Assembly (NCBI GenBank): GCA_964486025.1
Contig: CAZAKL010000001.1
Coordinates: forward strand, 1 to 64,000
Direction of reading: 5' to 3'
Length of the DNA stretch: 64,000 nucleotides
From: SZUA-1452 sp964486025
GTDB lineage: Archaea > Iainarchaeota > Iainarchaeia > JAADDC01
Part shown: positions 24,017 through 32,348 of the stretch, in pieces
How positions within the stretch are numbered: the first letter of the stretch is position 1
Layout: each line of letters opens with the position of its first letter
The notes under the pieces: generated by a model
Databases searched by the model: none
What the model saw: only the letters and a program-made list of their open reading frames with translations
What the model was told of the DNA's origin: nothing
Made by a program: the position numbers and the translations under genes

Positions 24017-24335
24017 GGGCAAGGAACGCATCGTGGTCGAGGCTGTCCAGTGCTACGATTCCAATGATTTGAACATATACGTGCGAAACATCGGCGACGA
24101 GCCACTTACCGACGCTCTGTTCACAGTTAACGTCAAGGACGCGGCCACTGGCAAAATCATAGATTCGAAGACTGCGAAGAAAACAATAGCAGAGGGGAGC
24201 ACGGAGGTACTAACGGTTACGGGTGTCTCTGGCCTGCAGGATTGCAAGGTGGCGGACACCCAGAGTAACAGGATTATCGTGGAGGTCATAACACCGGGCG
24301 GGTCCGTCGCGAGCCGCGAGGAGCGCATATCGTGA
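23880..24335 (+). CDS. Archaeal type IV pilin 1
   Basis: 151 residues. N-terminus MKGVSPVVATVLMVAVAIAA fits the archaeal pilin N-terminal domain (class III signal peptide): prepilin peptidase would cut after KG, leaving VSPVVATVL, and the hydrophobic helix (residues 4-28) packs into the filament core. Residues 1-50 are the same in all three pilins; the beta-rich globular remainder (VRNIGDEPLTDALFTV, GVSGLQDCKV) differs, with two Cys positions conserved (early VQCYD and late QDCK). Probably subunit of an adhesive pilus, assembled by the ATPase and TadC-like proteins at 27-31 kb. Confidence 0.85.
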   Translation: MKGVSPVVATVLMVAVAIAAAVVAYSWFMSMQASVQAEASRGAGTVGKERIVVEAVQCYDSNDLNIYVRNIGDEPLTDALFTVNVKDAATGKIIDSKTAKKTIAEGSTEVLTVTGVSGLQDCKVADTQSNRIIVEVITPGGSVASREERIS

Positions 24336-24498
24336 GGTGATAAAGGATGAAGGGTGTATCTCCCGTCGTGGCAACGGTCCTCATGGTCGCCGTGGCCATA
24401 GCCGCGGCAGTGGTTGCCTACTCCTGGTTCATGTCCATGCAGGCATCCGTCCAGGCAGAGGCATCCCGCGGCGCAGGAACAGTAGGCAAGGAGCGCAT
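24334..24498 (+). repeat. Pilin 5' cassette, copy 2
   Basis: As copy 1, and matching copy 3 for about 15 bases more (to GAGCGCAT), so copies 2 and 3 are the closer pair. Confidence 0.85.
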
Positions 24499-24826
24499 CC
24501 GTATAGACTCTGTTTACTGTGTTACGGTGAGCGGTACCGATAACGACGAGCTCAAGATTGTCCTGAGGAATATGGGCGACGAAGACGTGAACGGACAGTA
24601 CACCATTACCATAAAGGATGCCGCCACCGGCGTTGTTCTTTACTCCGGTGCCAAGGATGTCAACGTGCCTGCAGGAAGCGTGGGCTCCACGACGGTGGAG
24701 CTTAACAGTATTTGGGAGACTGGCAATGCCGACTGCAACACGATACCCTCTGACCAGTCCGTTGTCGTTGTCGAGGTAATGGCGCCCGGTGGCGCTGTCG
24801 CCAGCATCCAGCAGCGTGTGAGGTGA
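24347..24826 (+). CDS. Archaeal type IV pilin 2
   Basis: 159 residues. Signal peptide and helix as in pilin 1, encoded by the same bases. The C-terminal domain is distinct (VLRNMGDEDVNGQYTITIKD, TGNADCNTIPS) but keeps the fold pattern, the Cys pair (VYCV and DCN) and the ending VVEVMAPGGAVASIQQRV. Eleven bases after pilin 1, own Shine-Dalgarno. Confidence 0.85.
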   Translation: MKGVSPVVATVLMVAVAIAAAVVAYSWFMSMQASVQAEASRGAGTVGKERIRIDSVYCVTVSGTDNDELKIVLRNMGDEDVNGQYTITIKDAATGVVLYSGAKDVNVPAGSVGSTTVELNSIWETGNADCNTIPSDQSVVVVEVMAPGGAVASIQQRVR

Positions 24827-24984
24827 TAAAGGATGAAGGGTGTATCTCCCGTCGTGGCAACGGTCCTCATGGTCGCCGTGGCCATAGCCGCGGCAGTGGT
24901 TGCCTACTCCTGGTTCATGTCCATGCAGGCATCCGTCCAGGCAGAGGCATCCCGCGGCGCAGGAACAGTAGGCAAGGAGCGCAT
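24820..24984 (+). repeat. Pilin 5' cassette, copy 3
   Basis: As copies 1 and 2; includes the Shine-Dalgarno, which overlaps the stop of pilin 2. Confidence 0.85.
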
Positions 24985-25297
24985 TGCTGTGGCGTCGGTG
25001 TACTGTGACGATTCTCACCATCTGCACGTGGTGCTGAGGAACATTGGCGACGAGCCAATTACCGGTGAGTTTTCGTTCTACGTGAAGGATGCTGCAACGG
25101 GCGAAGTGAATGCAGTATACCGCTGCCAGCAGACCGCAACGATTCCTGTTGCCGAGCAGAAGGACCTTGATTTGGCGAGCTCGACGGACTGTAACGCCAC
25201 CAATGCGAAGTCCTGCACGGAACTGCCGGCACGTATTATAATAGATGTTCACGCGCCTGGCGGGTCCGTCGTTAGCGCACAGCAGAGGATAAAGTAA
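24833..25297 (+). CDS. Archaeal type IV pilin 3
   Basis: 154 residues. Same N-terminal 50 residues as pilins 1 and 2; variable domain with four cysteines (VYCDD, YRCQQ, TDCNA, KSCTE), two more than its sisters, and the common ending IIDVHAPGGSVVSAQQR. Six bases after pilin 2. Confidence 0.85.
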   Translation: MKGVSPVVATVLMVAVAIAAAVVAYSWFMSMQASVQAEASRGAGTVGKERIAVASVYCDDSHHLHVVLRNIGDEPITGEFSFYVKDAATGEVNAVYRCQQTATIPVAEQKDLDLASSTDCNATNAKSCTELPARIIIDVHAPGGSVVSAQQRIK

Positions 25298-25317
25298 TAT
25301 CCTTCCCCTTTCTTTTT

Positions 25318-26352
25318 GTGAACGTTCTGGTTGTTGGTGCAGGACCTGCCGGTCTCCGTGTTGCCGAGCGGTTAGCGGGGGAAGGAATATCCGTCACGGT
25401 TTTTGAACAGCTGAAGGGGATTCCGCGAAAGGTTTGCAGCGGATTGCTGAGCAGCAGAACCGTGAAGCGGTTCGGTCTGAAAGGGCTGGAGGAGAACGTG
25501 GTCCATGGCGCCCGGATTCATGCAGGTAACGAGGAAATTTTTGTGGAGCGGAGGAGGGTTGCGTACGTCTTTGATAGGGGAGTATTGGACAGTGACCTTG
25601 CGGAGCGTGCCGAGTCCGCCGGTGCGAGCATCCTGTTTGGCCGGAGATGGACGGGGGAGCGAGCAGACGTGACTGTGGGTGCTGATGGGTTTTCTTCCAG
25701 CGTGCGCAGGGCACTGGGTCTGAAGGCTCCGCGCTACATTATGGGGGCAATCGGCTTTGTCAAGGGGGTGTTCGACAGTTACGTGGATGTCTACCTTGAC
25801 AGTAGCATCGCTCCCGGCTTTTTTGCGTGGGTAATACCCCGGTCGGAGGGGGTTGCCGAAGTGGGCCTGGGCGTGGATTCGGCGCATTCTTCGGAGGTCC
25901 TTGCGCGCTTGAGAGCCTTTGCCCGGCGCCTCGGGTACGATAACTTGGAGCTTCGGGGCGCGCGTCCGATTCCTGTAGACCGGCCAATGCTTCGGGTGGT
26001 TTCCGGGAATGCAGCTCTTGTGGGCGATGCTGCGGTGCAGACCAAGGCTACGACTGGTGGGGGGATATCTTACGGGCTCCGTGCGGCGGACGCTCTATCT
26101 GATGCAATAGCTTCGGGAGATATCTGTTTGTATCAGCGTTTCCACAGGACGTATATTTACCCCCGGCTTTTAATCCACTGGGTCGCTCGTAGTTATCTCA
26201 ATCGCGTCGACTCGGAGCGGCTACTGCGCTTGGTAGAGGAATACGGGATAGATGAGAAACTGTCCGAGCGAGGGGACATGGATGACCCGCTGTTTTTACT
26301 CTCGCCCGGTTTTCTAGGGTTTATTTTCCGAAGCGCCGCTCTCTTGATTTGA
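25318..26352 (+). CDS. Geranylgeranyl reductase family flavoprotein
   Basis: 344 residues, GTG start. FAD-dependent oxidoreductase of the geranylgeranyl reductase family, which saturates the isoprenoid chains of archaeal membrane lipids. Visible: dinucleotide-binding VLVVGAGPAGLRVAERLAGE at the N-terminus, the substrate-side FEQLKGIPRKVCSGLLS (the C-x-G region typical of the family), and the second FAD motif LVGDAAVQTKATTGGGISYG near residue 240. Slightly shorter than the usual 380-400. Convergent with, and overlapping by 32 bases, a cis-prenyltransferase gene, so two isoprenoid genes lie tail to tail. Confidence 0.85.
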   Translation: MNVLVVGAGPAGLRVAERLAGEGISVTVFEQLKGIPRKVCSGLLSSRTVKRFGLKGLEENVVHGARIHAGNEEIFVERRRVAYVFDRGVLDSDLAERAESAGASILFGRRWTGERADVTVGADGFSSSVRRALGLKAPRYIMGAIGFVKGVFDSYVDVYLDSSIAPGFFAWVIPRSEGVAEVGLGVDSAHSSEVLARLRAFARRLGYDNLELRGARPIPVDRPMLRVVSGNAALVGDAAVQTKATTGGGISYGLRAADALSDAIASGDICLYQRFHRTYIYPRLLIHWVARSYLNRVDSERLLRLVEEYGIDEKLSERGDMDDPLFLLSPGFLGFIFRSAALLI

Positions 26353-27019
26353 AATCTTCGTAGATTATGTCAAAGTCTTTCCTCTCCAGTTCTGGCCAGA
26401 GCTTCGGGTAGAAAATGAGTTCGGAATACACAGACTGGATTGGCAGAAATCCGGACGTCCGCATCTCTCCCGAGGTTCGTATGATTAGGTCGGGGAAGGG
26501 GACGTCGGGGGCATACAGGTTGGAGAATACAGTCTGCTCGTCAATGTCGTCCACCGAGAGCGTGCCTTCAGCAACATCCCTTGCAACACGCTTCACCATG
26601 TCTACTACCTCTGCTATTCCGGTGTATGCCATTGCTAGAGCAATTGTGGGTCCGTTGTTGCTTTCCGTGTTCTTTTCCACGTCTCTAATCATTCTCTGTA
26701 TGTTGCTCGGCAGCTCGCGAATACGCCCCATGAACCTCACGCGCGCATTCCAGCGGTTATTTATCAGAATTCGCCTCGCCTCTTTTTCGAATATTTTGAA
26801 GAGGAGGCTGAGTTCGGCCTTTGACCTTTTCCGTAGATTTTCCAGCGACAGCGTGTAGAAATAGACATTCTCTGTCCGTGTTCTCTCCACAATGTAATCC
26901 ATGAGTTCTTCGGCCTTCCTCACCCCGCGAAGATACCCCTGCTCGAGGGGGATTCCGACTTTCCTCGCATAGCGTCTGTTACCATCGGGGATTACTCCTA
27001 TTGTTTCGGGGTCATCCAC
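26321..27019 (-). CDS. uppS: cis-Prenyltransferase (undecaprenyl-type diphosphate synthase)
   Basis: 232 residues. Condenses isopentenyl diphosphate onto a prenyl primer in Z configuration, making the polyprenyl carrier used for glycan transfer to surface proteins. Motifs: IGVIPDGNRRYARKVG (catalytic Asp), FYTLSLENLRKRSKAE and the C-terminal DLIIRTSGEMRTSGFLP with YSELIFYPKLWPE. Complete and normal length. Glycosylation of the pilins and S-layer protein encoded nearby would need such a carrier (inference). Confidence 0.92.
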   Translation of the reverse strand: MDDPETIGVIPDGNRRYARKVGIPLEQGYLRGVRKAEELMDYIVERTRTENVYFYTLSLENLRKRSKAELSLLFKIFEKEARRILINNRWNARVRFMGRIRELPSNIQRMIRDVEKNTESNNGPTIALAMAYTGIAEVVDMVKRVARDVAEGTLSVDDIDEQTVFSNLYAPDVPFPDLIIRTSGEMRTSGFLPIQSVYSELIFYPKLWPELERKDFDIIYEDFKSRERRFGK

Positions 27020-27037
27020 AGGTATATTTTTGTGACG

Positions 27038-27052
27038 ATTCGAATAAAAAAG
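27038..27052. promoter_or_regulatory. Divergent promoter (cis-prenyltransferase / pilus ATPase)
   Basis: CGAATAAAAAAG (27039-27050) in the 52-bp spacer lies about 22-30 bp from both starts (ATG 27019 minus, GTG 27072 plus) and is the main A/T-rich stretch in the middle. Confidence 0.4.
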
Positions 27053-27071
27053 AGGACAGCGTTTTTATGAT

Positions 27072-29048
27072 GTGGATAAGCGGCTAATTCGTGCGGCAAG
27101 GAGACTGCTCAGGAAGGCTGCGAAGGAGGATGTATTCGCCCTTATACATGGTCTCTCTTCGCCTTCCGATATGCCATTTGCCACGCCAGTGGGCCTGCCA
27201 GCTTTTGACGTGTCCGGAGATTCTCGCGAGGGGGAGCGGGGAGCTGGCGGCGAGGTAACGTCCCCTGAATCCGTGACAGCTCCTGAAACTTCTGCGGCGA
27301 CGCAACAGGCTTCTGTACCCCTATTCGAGGATGTCGGTGCTAATTCATCCGTTTCCGCAACTCCGGATGTTGTAGAGGCTGCAACGGAACCTGTGGAGCC
27401 AATAATCGTGTTTGACGAGCTGAAGGTGGACGATTTCAATGCTGGTAACTCCTCGGCGGAAGGCGAGATACTGAAGAACACCCCTGTTATTCTGCATGCT
27501 CTCCCTGAGGATTTGCGGGAATCCGTTCCTGTGGAATGGACCCCGCCGAGCTTCAGGGACGTCAACGAGAGGTATCCTCTCATCCCGCCCCACGCGGAAG
27601 CACATATTTACTGGCATGAGGAAGAAAGCGCCGTTCGCTACGACGTTATTGAGCCGCCGCTTACGAAGGATGAGGAGGAGCTCCTTGACCGCATAAAGAG
27701 CCTCCTCCTCGACCTCATTGAGGTGAGCTCTTACGATATATCCCAGAAAGGCAACCCCGAGAAGTACATGCGGGATAAATTCGAGGAGGTTGTCGACGAG
27801 TACGGTTTTGACCTGACGCCATCGCAGAGAGAGAAGCTGGCGTACTATGTTATCCGCGATTTTGTCGGTCTTGAGCGCATAGAACCCCTCATGCGCGACC
27901 CCCAGCTCGAGGACATCTCCTGCATAGGCCCGGGCATACCCATATATGTTTACCATCGCAAGTATGGCTCTCTCAAGACAAATGTTCGTTTTGATTCGTC
28001 GGAGGAGCTTAACCGTTTTATCGTGAAGCTCGCGCAGATGTGCGGTAAGCACGTTTCTGTTGCGAACCCCCTCCTCGAGGGTGCACTTCCCGACGGGTCC
28101 CGTGTACAGGCCACGTATGCCGTTACAAAGGACATATCCACCCGTGGAAGCACCTTCACCATCCGAAAGTTCACAAAGGACCCCCTCACGATTACGGATA
28201 TGATAAACTTCGGCACAATACCGCCCCTGCTCGCCGCGTACCTCTGGCTTGCCATTGAGTACCGCCAGTCTATACTGATATCCGGCGGGACTGCATCTGG
28301 CAAAACGTCCATGCTCAATGCCCTGTCCCTGTTCATTCCCCCTGAGGCGAAGGTTGTATCCATTGAGGATACGCCGGAGCTTCGCCTCCCCCACGAACAC
28401 TGGATACAGAAAATTGCGAGGGAAGGCATTGACGGCGCCGGCGCGGTTACGATGTTCGACCTTCTAAAGGCGGCTCTCCGTGAGCGCCCCGACTACATCG
28501 TTGTCGGTGAGGTACGAGGCAAGGAGGCATACGTTCTCTTCCAGGGAATGGCCACGGGGCACCCGGGTCTTGCAACAATCCACGCGGAGGATATGGATAC
28601 ACTCGTGGACCGCCTCACCACGCCTCCGATTTCTCTCCCGGCATCTCTCCTGCACGCGCTGGATATAATCCTATTCATGGGCCGCTCGCGTGTCGGTTCG
28701 GTCGATGTTCGCCGTGTTCGTGAGATGTACGAAGTGGTTACGGTTGATATGAAGTCCGGCCGTCCTGTTACGAACAAGCTCGCCCACTGGCTGCCGGGTG
28801 ACGACCGCTTCGAGTTCGCATCCGATAAGAGCTACGTGCTTGACAAGATTATACGTGAGCGTGGCATATCTCCTGAAAGTGTGTGGGGGGAGCTACGCAG
28901 GAGGGCGTACGTGCTGAAATGGATGAAGGACAACAATATCCGTTATTACAGGGACGTTGGCAGGGTAATTGCGCGGTATTACAAGGAGCCTGAGCGCTTG
29001 CTGGAGGAGATAGGCTATGCTGAAGCCGGTAATGAGAATAGGATATAG
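27072..29048 (+). CDS. Type II/IV secretion (pilus assembly) ATPase
   Basis: 658 residues, GTG start. GspE/TadA/ArlI-type motor that powers assembly of type IV pilus-like filaments. Residues 1 to about 165 are a low-complexity Ala/Ser/Glu/Val linker region, longer than usual; the N-terminal ATPase domain follows. Walker A is ISGGTASGKTSMLNALS (about residue 397), Asp box near SIEDTPELRLPHEHW, Walker B near RPDYIVVGEVRGKEAYVLFQ, His box ATIHAEDMDTLVDRLT. All catalytic elements are present. Overlaps the first membrane partner by 32 bases. Probably assembles the pilins at 23.9-25.3 kb. Confidence 0.9.
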   Translation: MDKRLIRAARRLLRKAAKEDVFALIHGLSSPSDMPFATPVGLPAFDVSGDSREGERGAGGEVTSPESVTAPETSAATQQASVPLFEDVGANSSVSATPDVVEAATEPVEPIIVFDELKVDDFNAGNSSAEGEILKNTPVILHALPEDLRESVPVEWTPPSFRDVNERYPLIPPHAEAHIYWHEEESAVRYDVIEPPLTKDEEELLDRIKSLLLDLIEVSSYDISQKGNPEKYMRDKFEEVVDEYGFDLTPSQREKLAYYVIRDFVGLERIEPLMRDPQLEDISCIGPGIPIYVYHRKYGSLKTNVRFDSSEELNRFIVKLAQMCGKHVSVANPLLEGALPDGSRVQATYAVTKDISTRGSTFTIRKFTKDPLTITDMINFGTIPPLLAAYLWLAIEYRQSILISGGTASGKTSMLNALSLFIPPEAKVVSIEDTPELRLPHEHWIQKIAREGIDGAGAVTMFDLLKAALRERPDYIVVGEVRGKEAYVLFQGMATGHPGLATIHAEDMDTLVDRLTTPPISLPASLLHALDIILFMGRSRVGSVDVRRVREMYEVVTVDMKSGRPVTNKLAHWLPGDDRFEFASDKSYVLDKIIRERGISPESVWGELRRRAYVLKWMKDNNIRYYRDVGRVIARYYKEPERLLEEIGYAEAGNENRI

Positions 29049-29901
29049 GCTCTTTGGAAAACACATTCACAGGTATCGTGCACGGCTTCAGCAGCTATCC
29101 GACCGGCTAAAGATTGCGAGGTTGCCGTACACAGTCGAGGAGTACGTTTCTGGCATCCTTCTGTTGACAATTCTAACGTTTATCGTCTCCTTCGCTGTTT
29201 CGGCGGCGATGTTTGCAGGTGTTTACAGGTACAACTCTGTAACGTCTGTAACCGTTGCATTCATACTTGCAGTGTCCTTCTCGGGCATCGTCTGGGCTGC
29301 GCTGTGGAGCTACCCGGGCTACGTTGCCGGAAATCGCCGGGACGAGATAGACAGCCGCCTTGCCTACGCTGTCACCCACATGGCAACCCTTGCGGGCACA
29401 GGGATTCCGCCCATAGTGGTGTTCAAGGCCCTCACCCGCTTTAAGGACTACGGAGAGATTTCCAGGGAATGTGCGTACATCGTCAGGGATGTGGAGGTGT
29501 TTGGCAAGGATCTTTACACGGCCATAGCTGACTCTGCTCGCTACTCCCCTTCAAAGCTGTGGTCCGAGATACTCTGGGGCATTGTTTCCACACTTCGGAG
29601 CGGTGGTGACCTGCGCCAGTACCTTGCGGAGAAGGCCCGTCAGTTGGTTGAGATGCATGAGCGCGAGGAAAGGAAAGCGATGGAGACGCTCAATGTCCTT
29701 ACTGAGGTGTTCATGGTCGTTTTCGTGCTGGCACCGGTGACCGGCGTCATTATGATAGTTTTTATGAGCATGCTTGGCGGCACGGTATTTGGAATGGACC
29801 CCCGTGTTTTCCTGCTCTTCATAATATACTTCCTTCTCCCCCTTGTTGGCATTGGTTTTCTAATAATCGCGAATCTAAGTAAGCCCCGGGAGGTACTCTG
29901 A
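29017..29901 (+). CDS. TadC-like pilus assembly membrane protein 1
   Basis: 294 residues. Type II secretion F domain protein: cytoplasmic N-terminal helices, two transmembrane segments near 47-75 and 80-105, a cytoplasmic helical domain (AVTHMATLAGTGIPPIVVFK, with the T2SSF pattern GGDLRQYLAEKA), and two more segments near 220-245 and 262-285. Forms the inner-membrane platform on which the ATPase acts. ATG 29017 overlaps the ATPase end; 29032 (MRIGYRLF) is an alternative. Stop overlaps the next start by one base. Confidence 0.85.
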   Translation: MLKPVMRIGYRLFGKHIHRYRARLQQLSDRLKIARLPYTVEEYVSGILLLTILTFIVSFAVSAAMFAGVYRYNSVTSVTVAFILAVSFSGIVWAALWSYPGYVAGNRRDEIDSRLAYAVTHMATLAGTGIPPIVVFKALTRFKDYGEISRECAYIVRDVEVFGKDLYTAIADSARYSPSKLWSEILWGIVSTLRSGGDLRQYLAEKARQLVEMHEREERKAMETLNVLTEVFMVVFVLAPVTGVIMIVFMSMLGGTVFGMDPRVFLLFIIYFLLPLVGIGFLIIANLSKPREVL

Positions 29902-31279
29902 TGGAGATACGCCTGCGTATCGGAAAGAGGCGCGTGGTCATTAGAGAGTTCGCCATAGTGTTTGTGCTGGCACTGGTTTTCGCAATTTCCGTTATTGTCT
30001 ACGCGCATGTCAACTACAGGGATACCCCGTACTTTTACACCCTTGTTTTTGTGGCTGTAATGGGTTTTATCATCCCCGTGGGGAGCTACATATACTACCA
30101 GTACACCCTCGTCCAGAACAAGGAGTATTACTTCCCCCAGTTTCTCAAAGACCTTGCAGATGGTACGAGGGCGGGTCTATCGCTGCCACAGGCTGTTGTT
30201 AACGTTTCCAAGATAAACTATGGCGCCCTGACGGAGGATGTTCGCCGTCTCGCCACTTACGTTTCGTGGGGCGTACCCTTTGACGAGGCCCTGCGGCGAT
30301 TCGCGGAGCGAACCGGCAGCAAGATGATTCGGTCGTCCGTGGATTTGATTATAGAGGCTTATACGGCAGGCGGCGGAGTTTCCGAGATTCTCGACACCAT
30401 GGCAGAAGACGCGGGAAAGATGCACTCGCTCAAGGAAGAGAGAAAGACGCGGTTTAGCGGCTTTATAAGCACTATATACGCCGTGTACATAATATTTCTC
30501 ATCATAATCGTTGTTCTCGTGAATGCCCTCCTGCCGGAAATCCCCACAATGCCGAGTTTCGCGGGTGNNNNNNNNNNNNNNNNNNNNNNNNNNNNNNNNN
30601 NNNNNNNNNNNNNNNNNNNNNNNNNNNNNNNNNNNNNNNNNNNNNNNNNNNNNNNNNNNNNNNNNNNGTTCTCGTGAATGCCCTCCTGCCGGAAATCCCC
30701 ACAATGCCGAGTTTCGCGGGTGCGGAGGGCAGCGGGCTTCTGGGGGGGTTTACGGGCGTCGGATCTGCAAAGGCCATGCCGGAGGATGAGCTCACCGCGA
30801 TATTTTTCCACCTTGCTGTGATAGAGGCCGTATTCGCGGGTCTTCTCGCGGGCATTGCGGGAGAGGGTAGCGTGCTGGCCGGTATAAAGCACGCGTTTAT
30901 CCTAGTTTTCATAGGCGTGGCAGCTTTTCAGATATTTATCCCGCTGCCCGACCCCGTGGATCGTATCGGCCGCGCCATTGCCAAAACCCCCGTTAACGTG
31001 GACGCCTCCGTTTTTGTGGGCAGGTACTTCGTGGACAGGAGCATCACGGTGGGCGCAATATCGAAGGAGGTGCAGGAACGTCTAAAGTATCTCAAGGTCT
31101 TTTCCTCGTACTTTTCCGGGAGAATCCGCTTTGAGATGGATCCAAAGGGATGCGAACCTTGCTCTTCCGGGTATATTCAGGTTCTGCCGGATGCGATAAT
31201 TGTTAAGAGGCCGACGTACGTTACCTTCAGAATAAGAACGGATCCGGAGAGGGGGATGTACATTGTCTACGTCTCGTGA
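29901..31279 (+). CDS. TadC-like pilus assembly membrane protein 2 (interrupted by N run)
   Basis: Second F-domain protein. Before the N run: transmembrane segments near residues 17-40 and 47-66, then the cytoplasmic domain (LKDLADGTRAGLSLPQAVVN, AEDAGKMHSLKEER) and a third segment. The 55 bases before the Ns (30513-30567) are repeated directly after them (30668-30722). Fusing the two gives one continuous frame ending TGA 31277-31279, about 407 residues, with a fourth segment (about 265-290) and fifth. Unusually, about 100 soluble residues follow the last membrane segment (SVFVGRYFVDRSITVGAISK to MYIVYVS, with CEPC). The stop region overlaps the next gene by 17 bases. Confidence 0.8.
30568..30667. 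other. 100-base N run (assembly gap)
   Basis: Exactly 100 Ns, a conventional scaffold-gap filler. Flanks share 55 identical bases (30513-30567 and 30668-30722), so the contigs probably overlap and no sequence is missing. Confidence 0.95.
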
Positions 31280-31721
31280 TTTCTGGAAGCTGCCACCGCG
31301 GATAAAGATATACGAGGCTCTTGGTGCAGTGGCGGACGGCAGGGTGCACATGATTTCGGAGAATGAGGCGGTAGTTATATCTTCCGACGGGAGCAGGCGG
31401 TACCATGTTGTTGTCCGGGGGGATGCGGTGTCCTCCACGGATAACGGCTCTGTTTACCGTGGATACCTTGGGTATCCCGCCATCGCGGTGCTGATGATGA
31501 AGGGACAGGTTCCCTTTGACGCTTCCGTTGCCGAGATGCTTAAGGGCATACCATGGCGGGAGCTGAATGAGCGTTTTAAGCGCTACGACATCGTGGAGCG
31601 CTACGTCCTAGATAACGTTCCGAATCCTGAGAAGGTAAGGGCTTTTGTCGACAGGGTGTACGCATACCTAAAAGAACATCGCTTCCGACGTATTCGTTCG
31701 GAGCAGACAACGCTCTTTTGA
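31263..31721 (+). CDS. Small soluble protein of pilus operon, unknown
   Basis: 152 residues from TTG 31263, overlapping the end of the TadC-like gene by 17 bases. N-terminal half beta-rich (VHMISENEAVVISSDGSRRY, VYRGYLGYPAIAVLM), C-terminal half helical and basic. No signal peptide or membrane span. Position suggests an accessory protein of the pilus machine or a cytoplasmic partner of the platform tail; no family recognised. Confidence 0.6.
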   Translation: MSTSRDFWKLPPRIKIYEALGAVADGRVHMISENEAVVISSDGSRRYHVVVRGDAVSSTDNGSVYRGYLGYPAIAVLMMKGQVPFDASVAEMLKGIPWRELNERFKRYDIVERYVLDNVPNPEKVRAFVDRVYAYLKEHRFRRIRSEQTTLF

Positions 31722-31730
31722 GGGATTGCT

Positions 31731-32345
31731 GTGAAGCGCTACGCATTCGTGGACGTTGACATGACTATAGTGGACGGAAATCTCGGCACTATCTTTGCAA
31801 GGGAGCTCTTGAAGAAGGGTCCGCGCCGCATATACCTGCGGAGCAAGTGGCGCTTTATCCTTTACCTGATAAAGAGCGCGTATATCCTCTTTCTCTACCC
31901 CTTTTCCTTCCTATATCCCGTCTATGTTTTTCTCCAGGATGCATCGACTGACCGCTTTTTTGATCTTGTCGAGTCGTGGCGTGAAGATGAGGCTGAAGAG
32001 GCTGCCCGCCGGGCTGCTCAAAAGGCAAAGCTCCCCAAGGAGTCTCTAGCTTTTCTACAGAAGCTTCATGAATCCGGCTATGAAATCGTTCTACTCTCCG
32101 CAACCCCGTCCATCGTTCTGAAGCACCTCGTGGAGCGTTTGCCCGTTCCCGTGCGGTTTGTTGGGACAGATGAGAATCACAGGGAGCCCATGTTTTCCCA
32201 TGTGAAGGCGAAGATTATCCAGACTGAATTCAGGGACGGCATACCTGCCATCGTCGCGGGCAACCCCAAGAGGGAGCCCTTCTGGCTTGCGAGGGAGAGA
32301 AAGATAGTTGTGAGGCGTCCGCGGGAGCTTGCTCGTTATCTGTAG
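31731..32345 (+). CDS. HAD-superfamily hydrolase-like protein
   Basis: 204 residues, GTG start. HAD motif I FVDVDMTIVDG (nucleophile Asp8, acid Asp10), motif II VLLSATPS (about residue 120), and a lysine in SHVKAKI for motif III. The acidic motif IV, normally GDSxxD, reads VAGNPKREPF, so Mg2+ binding may be impaired or changed. Residues 40-70 form a hydrophobic cap insert (FILYLIKSAYILFLYPFSFL) that could touch the membrane, as in phosphoserine-phosphatase-like lipid or acyl-phosphate enzymes. Substrate unknown. Confidence 0.7.
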   Translation: MKRYAFVDVDMTIVDGNLGTIFARELLKKGPRRIYLRSKWRFILYLIKSAYILFLYPFSFLYPVYVFLQDASTDRFFDLVESWREDEAEEAARRAAQKAKLPKESLAFLQKLHESGYEIVLLSATPSIVLKHLVERLPVPVRFVGTDENHREPMFSHVKAKIIQTEFRDGIPAIVAGNPKREPFWLARERKIVVRRPRELARYL

Positions 32346-32348
32346 ATT

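Noticed and set aside
24053..25252. Long minus-strand frame of 399 codons opposite the pilins
   Set aside because: It is antisense to three well-supported pilin genes and repeats a block only because the pilin 5' cassettes repeat; composition is not protein-like.
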